A stretch of 64,000 nt of DNA from JACVRX01 sp963819885 (GCA_963819885.1 CAWFXV010000026.1:62001-126000), one strand, 5' to 3'; shown: positions 16,656 through 25,392, numbered from the stretch's first letter. Program-made: numbers and translations. Notes: generated from the sequence alone by a model not told the origin.

Positions 16656-18683
16656 TCATCGCATCACAGCTGGTTCCTGTTCAAGCTTCTGAGGGTGCAG
16701 TCCGCCACGGGGCGAAATCGAATCTGCTGCCGGTGGTGATATCCTGAGTGTCCCGACATCTCCAGTGTTGATTCCTCCATTGCTAGCCCAAGATAGAACG
16801 CGGGATACCATCCGACCCACGACAACGGCATCGCTATCACTCACAACAAGGGGCTGCTGCGGATCCCCGACGAACCAGTTCGTCGGGCACGACGCGACGA
16901 GGAAGCATGAGTAGGCGAACGTCGACCCGCCGAATACGCGCGCGCCCGAAGGATCGGTACGCGCCACCATGTCCATTCGCCTCTGCTCCGACGGGACGTT
17001 ACAAAAGTCCAGCGGTGCCGTGTTGAGTACTTCCATACCGGTCGGGATGGGTGCCTCGCTGGCGGGGTGAACCCAGTCGTTCTCCCCATTGACCAAGCCT
17101 TCCAGCCGGATGCCCGGCGCAGTGCCCGACCAGATCCACTTGTCGTCGGTGGTCACCGTGCCGTTGGACCGGCAGCCGTATTGCGCCCCCAAAATTTCCT
17201 GTTCGGGTAGGCCCCGGTACCGCCACGTCGTAGAGTCCCTTCCCGCAGTCCAGCGTTCGTACACTTCGAACTCGCTGCTCGCGCTGTTGGGTCTGATCTG
17301 CCGGTAAATCTGGTTGGCGCCGAACGAGACGACGTTGACGCCGGCGTCGATAGCGTCGACCACAGCAGTTCGCATAGCCGGCGAGTAATACTCATCGTGG
17401 GCCGGGAGGACCAAAGTCTGGGTTCGTCCGGCAACCTCGGCTGGACGTAGGTGTAGGTCCAGATCGGCCCAATACCCGACATCATAGCCATTTTTTTCAA
17501 GCCAATACACGAGACCATACTCCAGCGCTAAGTACTGACCTGAACCTTGACCTTCCACATAAGGACGATTAAAGCTCAAGTGAGATGACCCTTTGGACGT
17601 GTAGAAGGACCGGCCACCATAGTAGTTGTAAGCCTGCCAGGTCGTGGATGCCTGCTGGAGGAGTAATGAGTGCCTCGTTGCGGTGTCATCGCGAACGGTA
17701 AATGGCACATAAGTGTAGTTACCTATTTTGTCCCATATCTTGACCAGATATGTGCCGGGAGTGTAGCTACCGTCGACTCGAATACCGAGGGTCAGATTCC
17801 AGCCGCTCGCATCGACCATGTTCATGGGTCGTGACGTATTGCTTCCTTGCACTATGATGGCCGGTGGCTGTTTACCGCCCAACGCACTGCCTCCGGTCGA
17901 CCAAATTCTACGTGCTCCGACACCGCCATAGAAGCCCATACGGAATACCTGGGCGGTGACGAAGTTCGACAGAGTGGCATGGACGCGAAGATAGATGATT
18001 TCGCCACAGGTGTAGGAGTCTTTTCCGGCGTACGCAGCCAGTTTGTTGGTGTCGAAAGTGCTCGGATCGATCTGCCAACCGGGCGTACCGGCCTTGGCAT
18101 TCTCTTCCTGGATATACGAGTTCCCAAACGACGCCATACATGGTGTTGTGCGCTCGACCAGCGTCATGCTCCCTGTGGCATAAGACAGGATTGTCCCGTC
18201 GATCGTGGCGGCGACAAGCCACAAGTTGTAGGTACCTGGCTGTCGCCAGGTTAAACCGGTGACCGGGATGACCAGGTTGGCACCGACGCTCACGGCGATG
18301 GGTGTAGCCGGGCGCCAGATGATCTGGTTCGGGCGGTAGTAGGCGACCGTTCCAGACGACGAGCGCAGCTTTCCCAGCCACGTGCCCGTAGGAACCGTCA
18401 TCACGACATGGGTCAGGGTGCCACTCCGGGTGACCGTTGCCCGATATGTCAAGGTCTGCCACCTGGCATAGGCGTCCGTGGTCGAGGCATTGAGCCCGAG
18501 GGGGACGGGCGGCGGAAGGGCAGCCGCCGCGACGGGCAAGTCTCCCCAGCACAGCACTCTTATGACCAGGACCAATGACCCGAGTATGACTAGCTTCTTG
18601 AGGGACGCGGACCCTCGATTCGTCACCAACAAAGGACTTGCCCCCTGCTCCGCCACTGGCGGCCCTAACGTGAGCACGCTCAC
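16656..18683 (-). CDS. Secreted DMFase-beta-like (DMFA2_C) protein, paralogue 3
   Basis: Up to 675 residues from the GTG at 18683; a GTG at 18626 would give a more typical leader (KKLVILGSLVLVIRVLCW, then AAA before ALPPPVPLG). It is closely related to paralogue 1 over the whole length: FRMGYYGG is FRMGFYGG here, with TTWQAYNYYGG, LALEYGLVYWLEKNGYDVGY, VLPAHDEYYSPAMRTAV and GVNVVSFGANQIYRQIR. It faces paralogue 2 (stops 153 bases apart, convergent). No CoA ligase follows it, unlike paralogue 1. The intact HDEY motif suggests an active metal centre; the substrate is unknown. Confidence 0.8.
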   Translation of the reverse strand: MSVLTLGPPVAEQGASPLLVTNRGSASLKKLVILGSLVLVIRVLCWGDLPVAAAALPPPVPLGLNASTTDAYARWQTLTYRATVTRSGTLTHVVMTVPTGTWLGKLRSSSGTVAYYRPNQIIWRPATPIAVSVGANLVIPVTGLTWRQPGTYNLWLVAATIDGTILSYATGSMTLVERTTPCMASFGNSYIQEENAKAGTPGWQIDPSTFDTNKLAAYAGKDSYTCGEIIYLRVHATLSNFVTAQVFRMGFYGGVGARRIWSTGGSALGGKQPPAIIVQGSNTSRPMNMVDASGWNLTLGIRVDGSYTPGTYLVKIWDKIGNYTYVPFTVRDDTATRHSLLLQQASTTWQAYNYYGGRSFYTSKGSSHLSFNRPYVEGQGSGQYLALEYGLVYWLEKNGYDVGYWADLDLHLRPAEVAGRTQTLVLPAHDEYYSPAMRTAVVDAIDAGVNVVSFGANQIYRQIRPNSASSEFEVYERWTAGRDSTTWRYRGLPEQEILGAQYGCRSNGTVTTDDKWIWSGTAPGIRLEGLVNGENDWVHPASEAPIPTGMEVLNTAPLDFCNVPSEQRRMDMVARTDPSGARVFGGSTFAYSCFLVASCPTNWFVGDPQQPLVVSDSDAVVVGRMVSRVLSWASNGGINTGDVGTLRISPPAADSISPRGGLHPQKLEQEPAVMR

Positions 18684-18868
18684 CCACTGTGCCAGGCGAC
18701 GCTATCGGATTCCCTCCGGGATCGTGGTAAATTCGCGAAAACCCGACTCGGATGCCATGTCCGTCGCTCCGGATGTCGCGCAACCGGCCGCCTGCGCGAT
18801 GGAATCACCTGGCCGAACCGCTACCCTTGCCGCCCTCCTTCCTGTCGGTGTCCACCGAGATCCGCTTC

Positions 18869-18957
18869 GTGAAGATCACCGTTGTCGCGGGCAAGATCGG
18901 CCTTGCTGTTGGCCGTCCAGTTCACGAACAAGGGCCATGACGTTGCGGATCTCGCTG
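18869..18957 (+). pseudogene. 5' fragment of nucleotide-sugar dehydrogenase (copy B)
   Basis: From GTG the reading ITVVAGKIGLAV and then, with small indels, VQF-NKGHDV parallels the first ~29 codons of the dehydrogenase at 3114 (ISVVALGKIGLPLAVQF). One codon is missing and the frame is soon lost. The similarity ends where an IS21-type remnant begins. The matching 3' part resumes about 800 bases downstream. Confidence 0.75.
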
Positions 18958-19740
18958 CTCGTCGGAGGCGGCCCAGCGACAGTGTGGCCACTTCGACGTC
19001 GGCTGATTCGAGACGGCGTTGGGCCTCCCGCGTCAGCCGCAGCTCGCGGGCATGCACCGCGCCGATGACCACGTCTGCGCACACCCATGATCGGCGTGGT
19101 GGCGACCTCCTCGCCGTCGCAGAACACCAACATCCGGGCCGGTCGACACGCGCACCGCCAACCGGCGACCGCGGTACCGGGGAGACACCGAGTAGTCCAT
19201 GTCGCCGACCGGCACGAAGCAGTCGCTGCCAGCGCGCACCTCCAGGTGCTGGTCGGTGTCCGGCCATACCTGGGGCAGCCGCCTCAAGGCGGCCCGCTCC
19301 ACCGCCAAGCGGCGACGGCGCCGCCGATGCGCCGCACGTGGCGGGGGTCAGCAACCTGGATGGCCCTGGTCGGCGTTGGCCTGCTGGTCGTCGATGCCGG
19401 TGACGGCGCCAGCGGCAGGAACAACGTTTGCAGCAACTGGTTCATCCGCCCGATGTAGCCCTTCCCTGCGGGAAGTTAGGGGCGCGCAGCACCACCGGCT
19501 TGAGCCGAAGCTGCTCATACAGTGCGGCCACCTGATCGACTAACCGGACCTGACCCACCGCGGCGGGAGGCAACGATGCACACGTCGTTGTCGGACACCA
19601 TCTCTTTTGGGAGCCGGCCAGCCCGCCCGCCATCGCCCGGGCAGAACAACGCGACCGTCTTGGAGAAGCAGAACACGATCCGGAACGCCGAACTGAACGA
19701 CAGCCCGGTAACGCTCCCAAAAGCAAACGGCACGTGTTCA
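18930..19740 (-). mobile_element. IS21-family istA transposase remnant
   Basis: Minus-strand pieces in several frames follow the order of an IstA protein. First is a catalytic-core part (LPKEMVSDNDVCI near 19620-19580), then LRLKPVVLRAPN and a GKGYIGRMNQLLQTLFLP-like stretch (19510-19420). The C-terminal beta domain is FVPVGDMDYSVSPRYRGRRL with FCDGEEV (19230-19090), and the end is ARELRLTREAQRRLESAD (near 19050-19000). Multiple frameshifts and a missing N-terminus make it non-functional; no istB is seen. It sits inside the split copy-B dehydrogenase, the simplest cause of that gene's disruption. Confidence 0.7.
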
Positions 19741-19777
19741 GGTTTCGGCCGCCGCAGGGTGTTCAGTTCTTAGCCGT

Positions 19778-19975
19778 CGTCGACAGGCACTGCATCCCGG
19801 TCTACCCGAGGCGGACCCGGACGCCAGCATCGTCCGAGCTGCCCGCGGGACGAACGCGGTGATGCCGAAATTCACGGTTGGTCTGCTAGAAGCCGCCTGT
19901 GGTTCGCTGCGCGAACGGCGGGTGGTGGTTTTCGGCGCGTCGTACCGGGGTCAAGGAGATGCCGGCAGCAGCCGC
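19778..19975 (+). pseudogene. 3' fragment of nucleotide-sugar dehydrogenase (copy B)
   Basis: Translation in shifting frames gives HCIPVYPR, then VRAAR-TNAVMPKFTVGLLEA, then CGSLRERRVVVFGASYRG and a frameshifted VKEM. These match GGHCIPVYPR, MPAYTVGLLEAALGSL and GASYRGRVKE of the copy-A dehydrogenase in order. At least two frameshifts and loss of the end make it a relic. Confidence 0.8.
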
Positions 19976-19987
19976 CCAGCCAGGCCA

Positions 19988-20180
19988 GGCACGACTGGAA
20001 CATATTCGACCGCATCATCGGGGCGGGCCACGCTGACCGGGACGAACGCGTGGACCTCGTGGCCCGGCAACCCAGCGGATCGATGTACCTCTATCGCGGC
20101 AGCGGAGCGGGTTGCTACGGGACTCCGAGCAGGATCGGTACCGGCTCAGCGGACTTCGACCTGCTGATCTGGAGAGCCGT
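19988..20180 (+). pseudogene. FG-GAP repeat fragment (copy B of the amidase or SpoIID gene end)
   Basis: One frame reads HDWNIFDRIIGAGHADRD, then RVDLVARQPSGSMYLYRG, then IGTGSADFDLLIW. This is the junction of two FG-GAP-like units plus the terminal unit, closest in layout to the ends of the genes at 4518-6446 and 6449-8461. No catalytic domain remains. It lies where that gene would be expected after the copy-B dehydrogenase. Confidence 0.8.
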
Positions 20181-20185
20181 CAGTG

Positions 20186-20959
20186 TCACTGCAACGCGAC
20201 CGTCACGCCGGCCGAAGATGCCGAGCCGTGTAGCTCAAGATCGGCTGGTACAGCATCCGCAGGAATATCGAACACTAGCACGCCGGTCAGGCTCTCACCC
20301 GGCTCGATCTCCGCGAAGATCGACTGGCTGGGCTCGGGGAGATCAGTCACTGCGGCCGTCGTTCGTCCCGCGGTATCGATCACGTACTGGTTCTCCGCCG
20401 GGACGGACGCCGGCGCGGCGCCGACATTCGTCACGGTCATGGTGCCATATACGAACCTGCCTTGAGGCCGCTCGGCGGTGACCCCGGCCGCCCCGTGGTC
20501 GTCGGTGACTGCTGTCACGACGAAGGTGAAAGCGCCGTCGACCGCGGCCTCGCCGATGCCCGCCGGCTCCTGTTCGACGTCCTGGGGAAAGAGACTCGGG
20601 GTTGGCCCGGGCGCGGTGGACTCGGTTCCGGGCGTACTCGGGCTGGACACGTCCTCGTTCCTGAATACGTCGAGCACGAACATCAGGCCGACGCCGGAAA
20701 GCACGACGGCGGCCGAGCTCAAGATGAGCCCAATCACTCGCCACCAATTGGCAGCGCTGCCGCGGCTTGTCCGACCCGCCAGCCCGACGACTAGGCCAGC
20801 CAATCCGAAGATCCCGGCCAGCCAGAACAAGGACGAGAACACGCCGGCGATCACACCGGTGATCCCAAGCACCGAGGCTGCGACACCAGATGCCTTCTGC
20901 CGGGAGGATTCCGGCTCGACAACCGTTGTCGACTCGCTGTTGGACTGGCCGTCCGTCAT
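20186..20959 (-). CDS. DUF4190/DUF4352-type membrane-anchored protein
   Basis: 257 residues from an ATG that overlaps (ATGA) the stop of the ligase relic upstream. A short polar N-terminus is followed by two or three hydrophobic segments (about residues 28-60 and 70-98), as in DUF4190 proteins, then a Ser/Thr/Pro linker and a beta-rich domain with GRFVYGTMTVTNVG and VPAENQYVIDT, typical of DUF4352 (an immunoglobulin-like extracytoplasmic domain). It is intact although everything around it is decayed. It may once have been the last gene of a DMFase-like/ligase operon. Function unknown. Confidence 0.75.
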   Translation of the reverse strand: MTDGQSNSESTTVVEPESSRQKASGVAASVLGITGVIAGVFSSLFWLAGIFGLAGLVVGLAGRTSRGSAANWWRVIGLILSSAAVVLSGVGLMFVLDVFRNEDVSSPSTPGTESTAPGPTPSLFPQDVEQEPAGIGEAAVDGAFTFVVTAVTDDHGAAGVTAERPQGRFVYGTMTVTNVGAAPASVPAENQYVIDTAGRTTAAVTDLPEPSQSIFAEIEPGESLTGVLVFDIPADAVPADLELHGSASSAGVTVALQ

Positions 20960-21370
20960 GACGCAACAAGACCGAGGAATGGCTTCAGCGCATCTAGGTT
21001 GGGCAACGCGTCGGCGCTGACGGCCCGCTCAGGTGGGATACCTGTGAGGATAATCTTTACCGGGACCTTGCACTTCTTGCCGTTGAGGGTGCGGGGGACC
21101 CCGTCTAGGGCGACGAGCCACTCGGGGACGCGGCGCGGCGAGAGCTGTTTGCGCAGCTCCTGCCGCAGTAGTGGCTCGACCTGAGCTAGCTCGGTGCCCG
21201 GCGCCAGCACCAGGCAGCACAGCAGCTGCGCGTCGGGGCTCCTCGCCCCCGACGTGTCGATCACGAACGAGTCCACGACTTCGGAAGGCTCGACCACCCG
21301 GTAGAACTCCCAGGTGCCCGTCTGGACGCCGCCCCGGGTTAAGCGTGGAGTCGCTGCGACCGTACATGAC
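20956..21370 (-). pseudogene. 3' remnant of acetoacetyl-CoA-ligase-like gene (copy B)
   Basis: This encodes the last ~135 residues of a ligase very like the one at 8480-10480: WEFYRVVEPSEVVDSFVIDT, RVPEWLVALDGVPRTLNG, KKCKVPVKIILTG and LDALKPFLGL. The adenylation core is gone. It is fused without a stop to a piece of a DMFase-like gene, giving an open 191-codon chimera that starts at 21531. The chimera might still be translated and could drive the coupled DUF4352 gene. Confidence 0.85.
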
Positions 21371-21540
21371 CGAGGTGCGTCAGCGTGCCGCCGCGGGTGA
21401 GCTGGGCGCGATAGGTCAGAATCTGTTGTCTGGCCCAAGCGTCGGTGATGGAGGCATGCAGACCGCGGGGCGACGGGTGGAGGTAGCGCTGCGAGAGCAG
21501 ATTCGCCGGCGCCCGACGGTGCCATAGTCAAGGCTATCGC
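21371..21540 (-). pseudogene. 5' remnant of DMFase-like gene (copy B)
   Basis: The start is nearly that of paralogue 1: TTG, ATG two codons on, then AALPPPV. After that point a frameshift scrambles the frame, although the DNA still matches 12215-12380 (for example both contain GCGCGATAGGTCAG). It breaks off at a short shared sequence, ATGAC, where the ligase remnant begins. Confidence 0.8.
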
Positions 21541-21573
21541 GCTGGCCGAGTGGCAGACGAGTCGACGAAGCGG

Positions 21574-22837
21574 TCAGAGGTGCTCTACCGAGGGAGCGGC
21601 GGGGACGACACCACGCGTGTCGAGGAGGCGGCGCGCCTTGGTGGCGAGCTGCTCGACGTCGTAGGACGAATGACCCTGCAGCAAGATCGTCAGATCTGCT
21701 TCCACCAATGACGTGTCGAGGTCGTCGACCCGTTTCCGCACGTCGCCGGTCGGCTGCCACGTCTCCAGATACGGGTCATGGAAGGCAACCGAGGCACCGC
21801 GTGCGACTAGTTGCTTGGCAAGCGGGACGGCCGGAGACTCCCGTTGGTCGGCGATGTCGGCCTTGTAGGTCACGCCGAGGAGCAGCACGGTCGCTCCGTT
21901 GAGCGACTTTCGATCCGTGTTGAGGACCTCCTGGGCTCGCTGTACCACGTATGCGGGCATCGCCGCGTTGATCTCCTGCGCGAGCTCGACGAAGCGAAAG
22001 GGATACCCCAGCCGGGCGCGCACATTGTGGCTGAGGTAGTTCGGATCGATCGGGATGCAGTGCCCCCCGACGCCCGGGCCGGGGTAGAACGGCTGGTATC
22101 CGAACGGCTTGGTGGCAGCGCAGCGGATCACGTCCCAGAGGTCGATCTGTAGCTCGTGACAGAACCTGGCCATCTCGTTGACGAGGGCGATGTTCACGTG
22201 TCGGTAGGTGTTCTCGAGTAGCTTGGCGGTCTCCGCCTCGCGGGTGCCGCGGCGCTCGAACGACGGTGTCGACGAACTGCGCGTAGAAGGCCACAGCCAG
22301 GTCGGTGCATTGGGCCGTGTGGCCGCCGACGATCTTGGGAGTATTGCGGATGTTGAATGCCGGGTTGCCGGGGTCGATGCGCTCGGGTGAGAACGCGAGG
22401 TGGAAATCGACGCCTGCGACGAGTCCGCTGGCCTCGAGCAGGGGCCGCACCACCTCGTCCGTTGTGCCGGGATAGGTGGTCGACTCCAAGACCACTAACA
22501 TGCCTGGCCGCAGGTGCTCGGCCACGACGACCATCGCGGCACGGACGGCGGACAGGTCAGGACCTCGTTCCTCGGTCAACGGAGTCGGAACGCAGACGAT
22601 GACTGTGTCTGCTCCGTCCAGGTCGTGGTCGTCGGTACTGGCGCGGAATCCGGCAGTGCGCATCGCGCGAACGTCCGAGTCGCTGAGATCGTCGACATGT
22701 GAGACGCCGGAGTTGAGACCGTCGACCACGGCCTGACTGACGTCAATCCCCAGGACGGACAGTCCGGAGCGGACAGCCTCGCTTGCCAGCGGCAGCCCGA
22801 CGTAGCCGAGCCCCACAATGGCTAGATCTGGCGCCAA
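21574..22837 (-). pseudogene. UDP-GlcNAc 6-dehydrogenase (WbpA-like), one frameshift
   Basis: From a TTG with a good ribosome site (GAGGAGG, 5 bases before) one frame reads LAIVGLGYVGLPLASEA, VCVPTPLTEERGPDLSAV and FHLAFSPERIDPGNP, then runs wrong at about 22250-22262. A second frame resumes with GTREAETAKLLENTYRHVNI, GPGVGGHCIPIDPNYLSHN (catalytic Cys) and VTYKADIADQRESPA, ending PSVEHL. Joined they give a full-length ~420-residue enzyme of the UDP-N-acetylglucosamine C6 oxidation type. One extra base in a CG-rich run (GAGCGCCGCGGC) accounts for the shift. A sequencing indel is possible, but the flanking copy-B genes are clearly decayed. Confidence 0.85.
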
Positions 22838-22943
22838 TGCGGCCTCCTCGTCCTACGGCGGCAATGAGGATGTCACGTGCCGTAGGTCCGCGCCAAGGGA
22901 CGACTGGACTGGTAGCAAGCGCTTGTGCCTTCAGTTACGTCGC

Positions 22944-23999
22944 CTAGTTGATGAGCTCTCCGGTGACAAGATCACCATGCGTGGCAACGAACGAACTGAC
23001 GTCATCCTCACGGACGGCCGTCCAGAGCAACCCTGCGGTTTCGTCGTCATAGACGACGATGCTTGCCGCACCGGCCCATCCGGTCCCGAGCGTCGGCACT
23101 GTCAGCAGGGTGATGTCGTCGCCGCCCAGGTCACCCAGCGAGAGGGCCAGGCCCATCAGGCCGGTGGTGGAGAGTTCGTCGTCGACCTTCGCCGCATCGC
23201 CGACCGCATCGAGAACCCTCAGCAACCGGCTCGGATCGGACACGATGTCGCCGGCTCCCAACTGGCGCAGCAGCGCGCGCAGGTAGTTCTGCTGGCGCTT
23301 CACTCGGTCGAAGTCGCCCGCGGGCAGGCCCTTGCGCTCCCGCACGTACTGCAGTGCCTGTTCCCCGGTCAGTGTGTGCGTCCCCGCCGGGAAGGTGGTG
23401 CCGTCCGCCGTGACGACGGGCTCCGCGAACGTCAACTCGACGCCACCCAACGCGTCGGTCAGGGCACGGAAGCCGCTCCAGTCGATGACGGCCAAGTGAT
23501 CTATCCGCAGTCCGGTCAGTTCCTCGACGGTCTGGACATACAGCGACGGGCCGCCGAACGAATACGCCGCGTTGATCTTGTTCTCGCCGTGTCCAGGAAT
23601 GGGCACCCAGGTATCGCGCGGGATCGAGATGAGGTAGGCCTGGTCGCGCGCCTCGTTGAGATGCAGGATCATCACCGCGTCGGTTCGTGCCTCGCCCTCC
23701 TCGAACGAGTCGACGCTTGCCTCACTGTCCAGGCCGGCGAGCAGGAAGTTCATGGTGCCGTCGGGAGCCGGTGTCGGCCGGGCTTCTTCCGGGATCTCGA
23801 ATGCGTCCGGAATGCGCTCGATACTGCTGGACACGTCTCGGACCTTCCACCACGCGCCGGCAGCGATGAGCAGCACGACCGACAACAGAGCGGCCAGGCA
23901 CGTGAGTAGCAACAACCAACCGCGCGGGCGACCGGACCGCGTCTCACGTCGCGAGGACGGAGCGGCCGTTTCGCCTTTCTGGGTCGTCCCCTCGTCCAT
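22944..23999 (-). CDS. LytR-CpsA-Psr (LCP) family cell-wall glycopolymer ligase
   Basis: 351 residues using the ATG at 23999; the frame extends upstream but the extra sequence looks non-coding. A cytoplasmic tail rich in charged residues is followed by one membrane helix (about residues 27-50, GWLLLLTCLAALLSVVLL). The extracellular LCP domain contains NFLLAGLD, RTDAVMILHLN, YLISIPRDTWVPIPG, KINAAYSFGG, VIDWSGFRALTDALGG and LQYVRERKGLPAGDFDRVKR. The Arg and Asp residues of these motifs bind the pyrophosphate lipid carrier. The enzyme should move a glycopolymer from its lipid carrier to peptidoglycan, fitting the polysaccharide genes to its left. It is transcribed away from the cytidylyltransferase gene. 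Confidence 0.92.
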   Translation of the reverse strand: MDEGTTQKGETAAPSSRRETRSGRPRGWLLLLTCLAALLSVVLLIAAGAWWKVRDVSSSIERIPDAFEIPEEARPTPAPDGTMNFLLAGLDSEASVDSFEEGEARTDAVMILHLNEARDQAYLISIPRDTWVPIPGHGENKINAAYSFGGPSLYVQTVEELTGLRIDHLAVIDWSGFRALTDALGGVELTFAEPVVTADGTTFPAGTHTLTGEQALQYVRERKGLPAGDFDRVKRQQNYLRALLRQLGAGDIVSDPSRLLRVLDAVGDAAKVDDELSTTGLMGLALSLGDLGGDDITLLTVPTLGTGWAGAASIVVYDDETAGLLWTAVREDDVSSFVATHGDLVTGELIN

Positions 24000-24119
24000 C
24001 GCTGCCCGGTTCGGTCCGATATGCGGTCGATGTAAGGATCGCACACTCGGCGCCGGCATCCGCCCACTACGCTGATCGGCCGAGGCAACCGACGGGGAAG
24101 AAGACGAAGGCGAGCAGTT

Positions 24120-24608
24120 GTGCTTGACAAGCCGGTGAGAGCGGCGATCGTGAGTGGGTATTTCAGCCCCCTGCACGAAGGGCATCTCGACCTGTTCGAG
24201 GCTGCTCGGTCGCGGTCGGGATACCTCATTGTCATCGTCAACAACGATCGTCAGCAGATCCTCAAGAAGGGTCGGGTCATACAGCCGGAAGGACCGAGGA
24301 TGCGCATCGTGGCGGCGCTTCGCGTCGTGGACGCCGCGTACGTCGCGGTCGAGGACGGTCCAGGTATCGACGGCACCTTCGACGTGGTGCGCAGGGACTA
24401 TCCGACCACCGATCTTGAGTTCTGCAACGGCGGCGACCGACGAGACATCAGCACGCTCCCTCCAGAAGAGGTCGCCTCCGCCGAGCGAAACAAGATCACT
24501 TTGCTCTACGGCGTCGGTGGGACCGACAAGGCGGATTCCAGCTCGCGAATCATTGCCGCCATGGAGGCATCCGCGGCACCGGCCGCGGATGGGCTGGGTT
24601 CCGGGTAG
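24120..24608 (+). CDS. Cytidylyltransferase-like nucleotidyltransferase
   Basis: 162 residues from GTG, preceded by a purine-rich GAAGAAGACGAAGGCGAG stretch. The N-terminus has VSGYFSPLHEGHLDLFEAA with the HxGH nucleotide-binding motif of the TagD/HldE superfamily. VNNDRQQILKKG is where substrate-binding residues lie. SSSRIIAAM near the end replaces the usual RTxGISTT-like motif. Such enzymes join CTP (or ATP) to a phosphate-bearing alcohol or sugar. Next to an LCP gene, a role in a wall-polymer precursor is plausible. The exact substrate is not determined. Confidence 0.8.
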   Translation: MLDKPVRAAIVSGYFSPLHEGHLDLFEAARSRSGYLIVIVNNDRQQILKKGRVIQPEGPRMRIVAALRVVDAAYVAVEDGPGIDGTFDVVRRDYPTTDLEFCNGGDRRDISTLPPEEVASAERNKITLLYGVGGTDKADSSSRIIAAMEASAAPAADGLGSG

Positions 24609-24611
24609 CCC

Positions 24612-25343
24612 TCAGCCGGCGTTCGGCTCGGGGGAGTCGCTGAACGGGTGTGCCGTGACGAAGTCGCGGACCACTTCCCCCGAGAGCTCGCCGCAGTACT
24701 GCCGGAAGCCTTGCTCGGCACCCCAGTGCGTCAACGCGAAGGACTTACCCTCGGGGAAATCGCCGCGTTCGGTATCCCACGGCGCGACCACGAACTTGCC
24801 CGCGACCTGTTCGGTGACGTCTTCGCTCTCGGTCACCTTCGTCGCAAGCGCCTGCAGCGTCTCCTGCTCCGCGTCGAGGACCGACGGGTTGTACCAGAAG
24901 ATCGTGTACCCGTGCTCGAGGTTGTGCACGAGCCGCTCGATCTCCGGACTGTCGTCTGGCGTGTAGAACTTGCGCGTGAACGGCGCAGGCACCTGATAAT
25001 GCGGTCCAGACGTCGGGGGCGCCGAGGCGTAATCGATCTGTTCGCCGTCGGGCCGGTGGTCTGAGATGCCGGTCTGCTCGTCTTGCGTGACTGCCTCACA
25101 GGAGGCTTCCGAGGCGGACACGCCGATGTCTGACCAGTCCCGCCGGGCCGGATCGTCGAGCCATCCTCGAATCAACGGCACAGCCGCGGCCGCGATCAGT
25201 CCGAGTCCCACCACGACGGCGATCCCGACGAACAGGAGCGTCCGGCGCCGCTCGGAGCGTTGCTGCTCGCGACGTAGCGCCTCGACCTTTTCGCGCCGGG
25301 CGGTCTCCGGCCTTTTGACGGGCTTCTTGGTGTTCTTCGCCAC
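24612..25343 (-). CDS. DUF3105 membrane-anchored protein
   Basis: 243 residues using the GTG at 25343; the longer open frame upstream overlaps the divergent glycosylase gene and is discarded. A highly basic N-terminus (AKNTKKPVKRPE) is followed by one membrane helix (about residues 37-60) and an extracytoplasmic DUF3105 domain with SGPHYQVPAPF, VHNLEHGYTIFWYNP and FALTHWGAEQGFRQYCGEL. The conserved His and Cys residues suggest a metal or redox site, but no function is established for the family. It converges on the cytidylyltransferase gene with only 3 bases between stops. Confidence 0.88.
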   Translation of the reverse strand: MAKNTKKPVKRPETARREKVEALRREQQRSERRRTLLFVGIAVVVGLGLIAAAAVPLIRGWLDDPARRDWSDIGVSASEASCEAVTQDEQTGISDHRPDGEQIDYASAPPTSGPHYQVPAPFTRKFYTPDDSPEIERLVHNLEHGYTIFWYNPSVLDAEQETLQALATKVTESEDVTEQVAGKFVVAPWDTERGDFPEGKSFALTHWGAEQGFRQYCGELSGEVVRDFVTAHPFSDSPEPNAG

Positions 25344-25392
25344 AGGGCTGCTTCGCTTCCGGAAAGTGCGGTTCGGTCGTGGGATTCTACGG

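Noticed and set aside
25066..25392. A 109-residue N-terminal extension of the AlkA-like glycosylase
   Set aside because: It is exactly antisense to the DUF3105 coding region and has no glycosylase homology.
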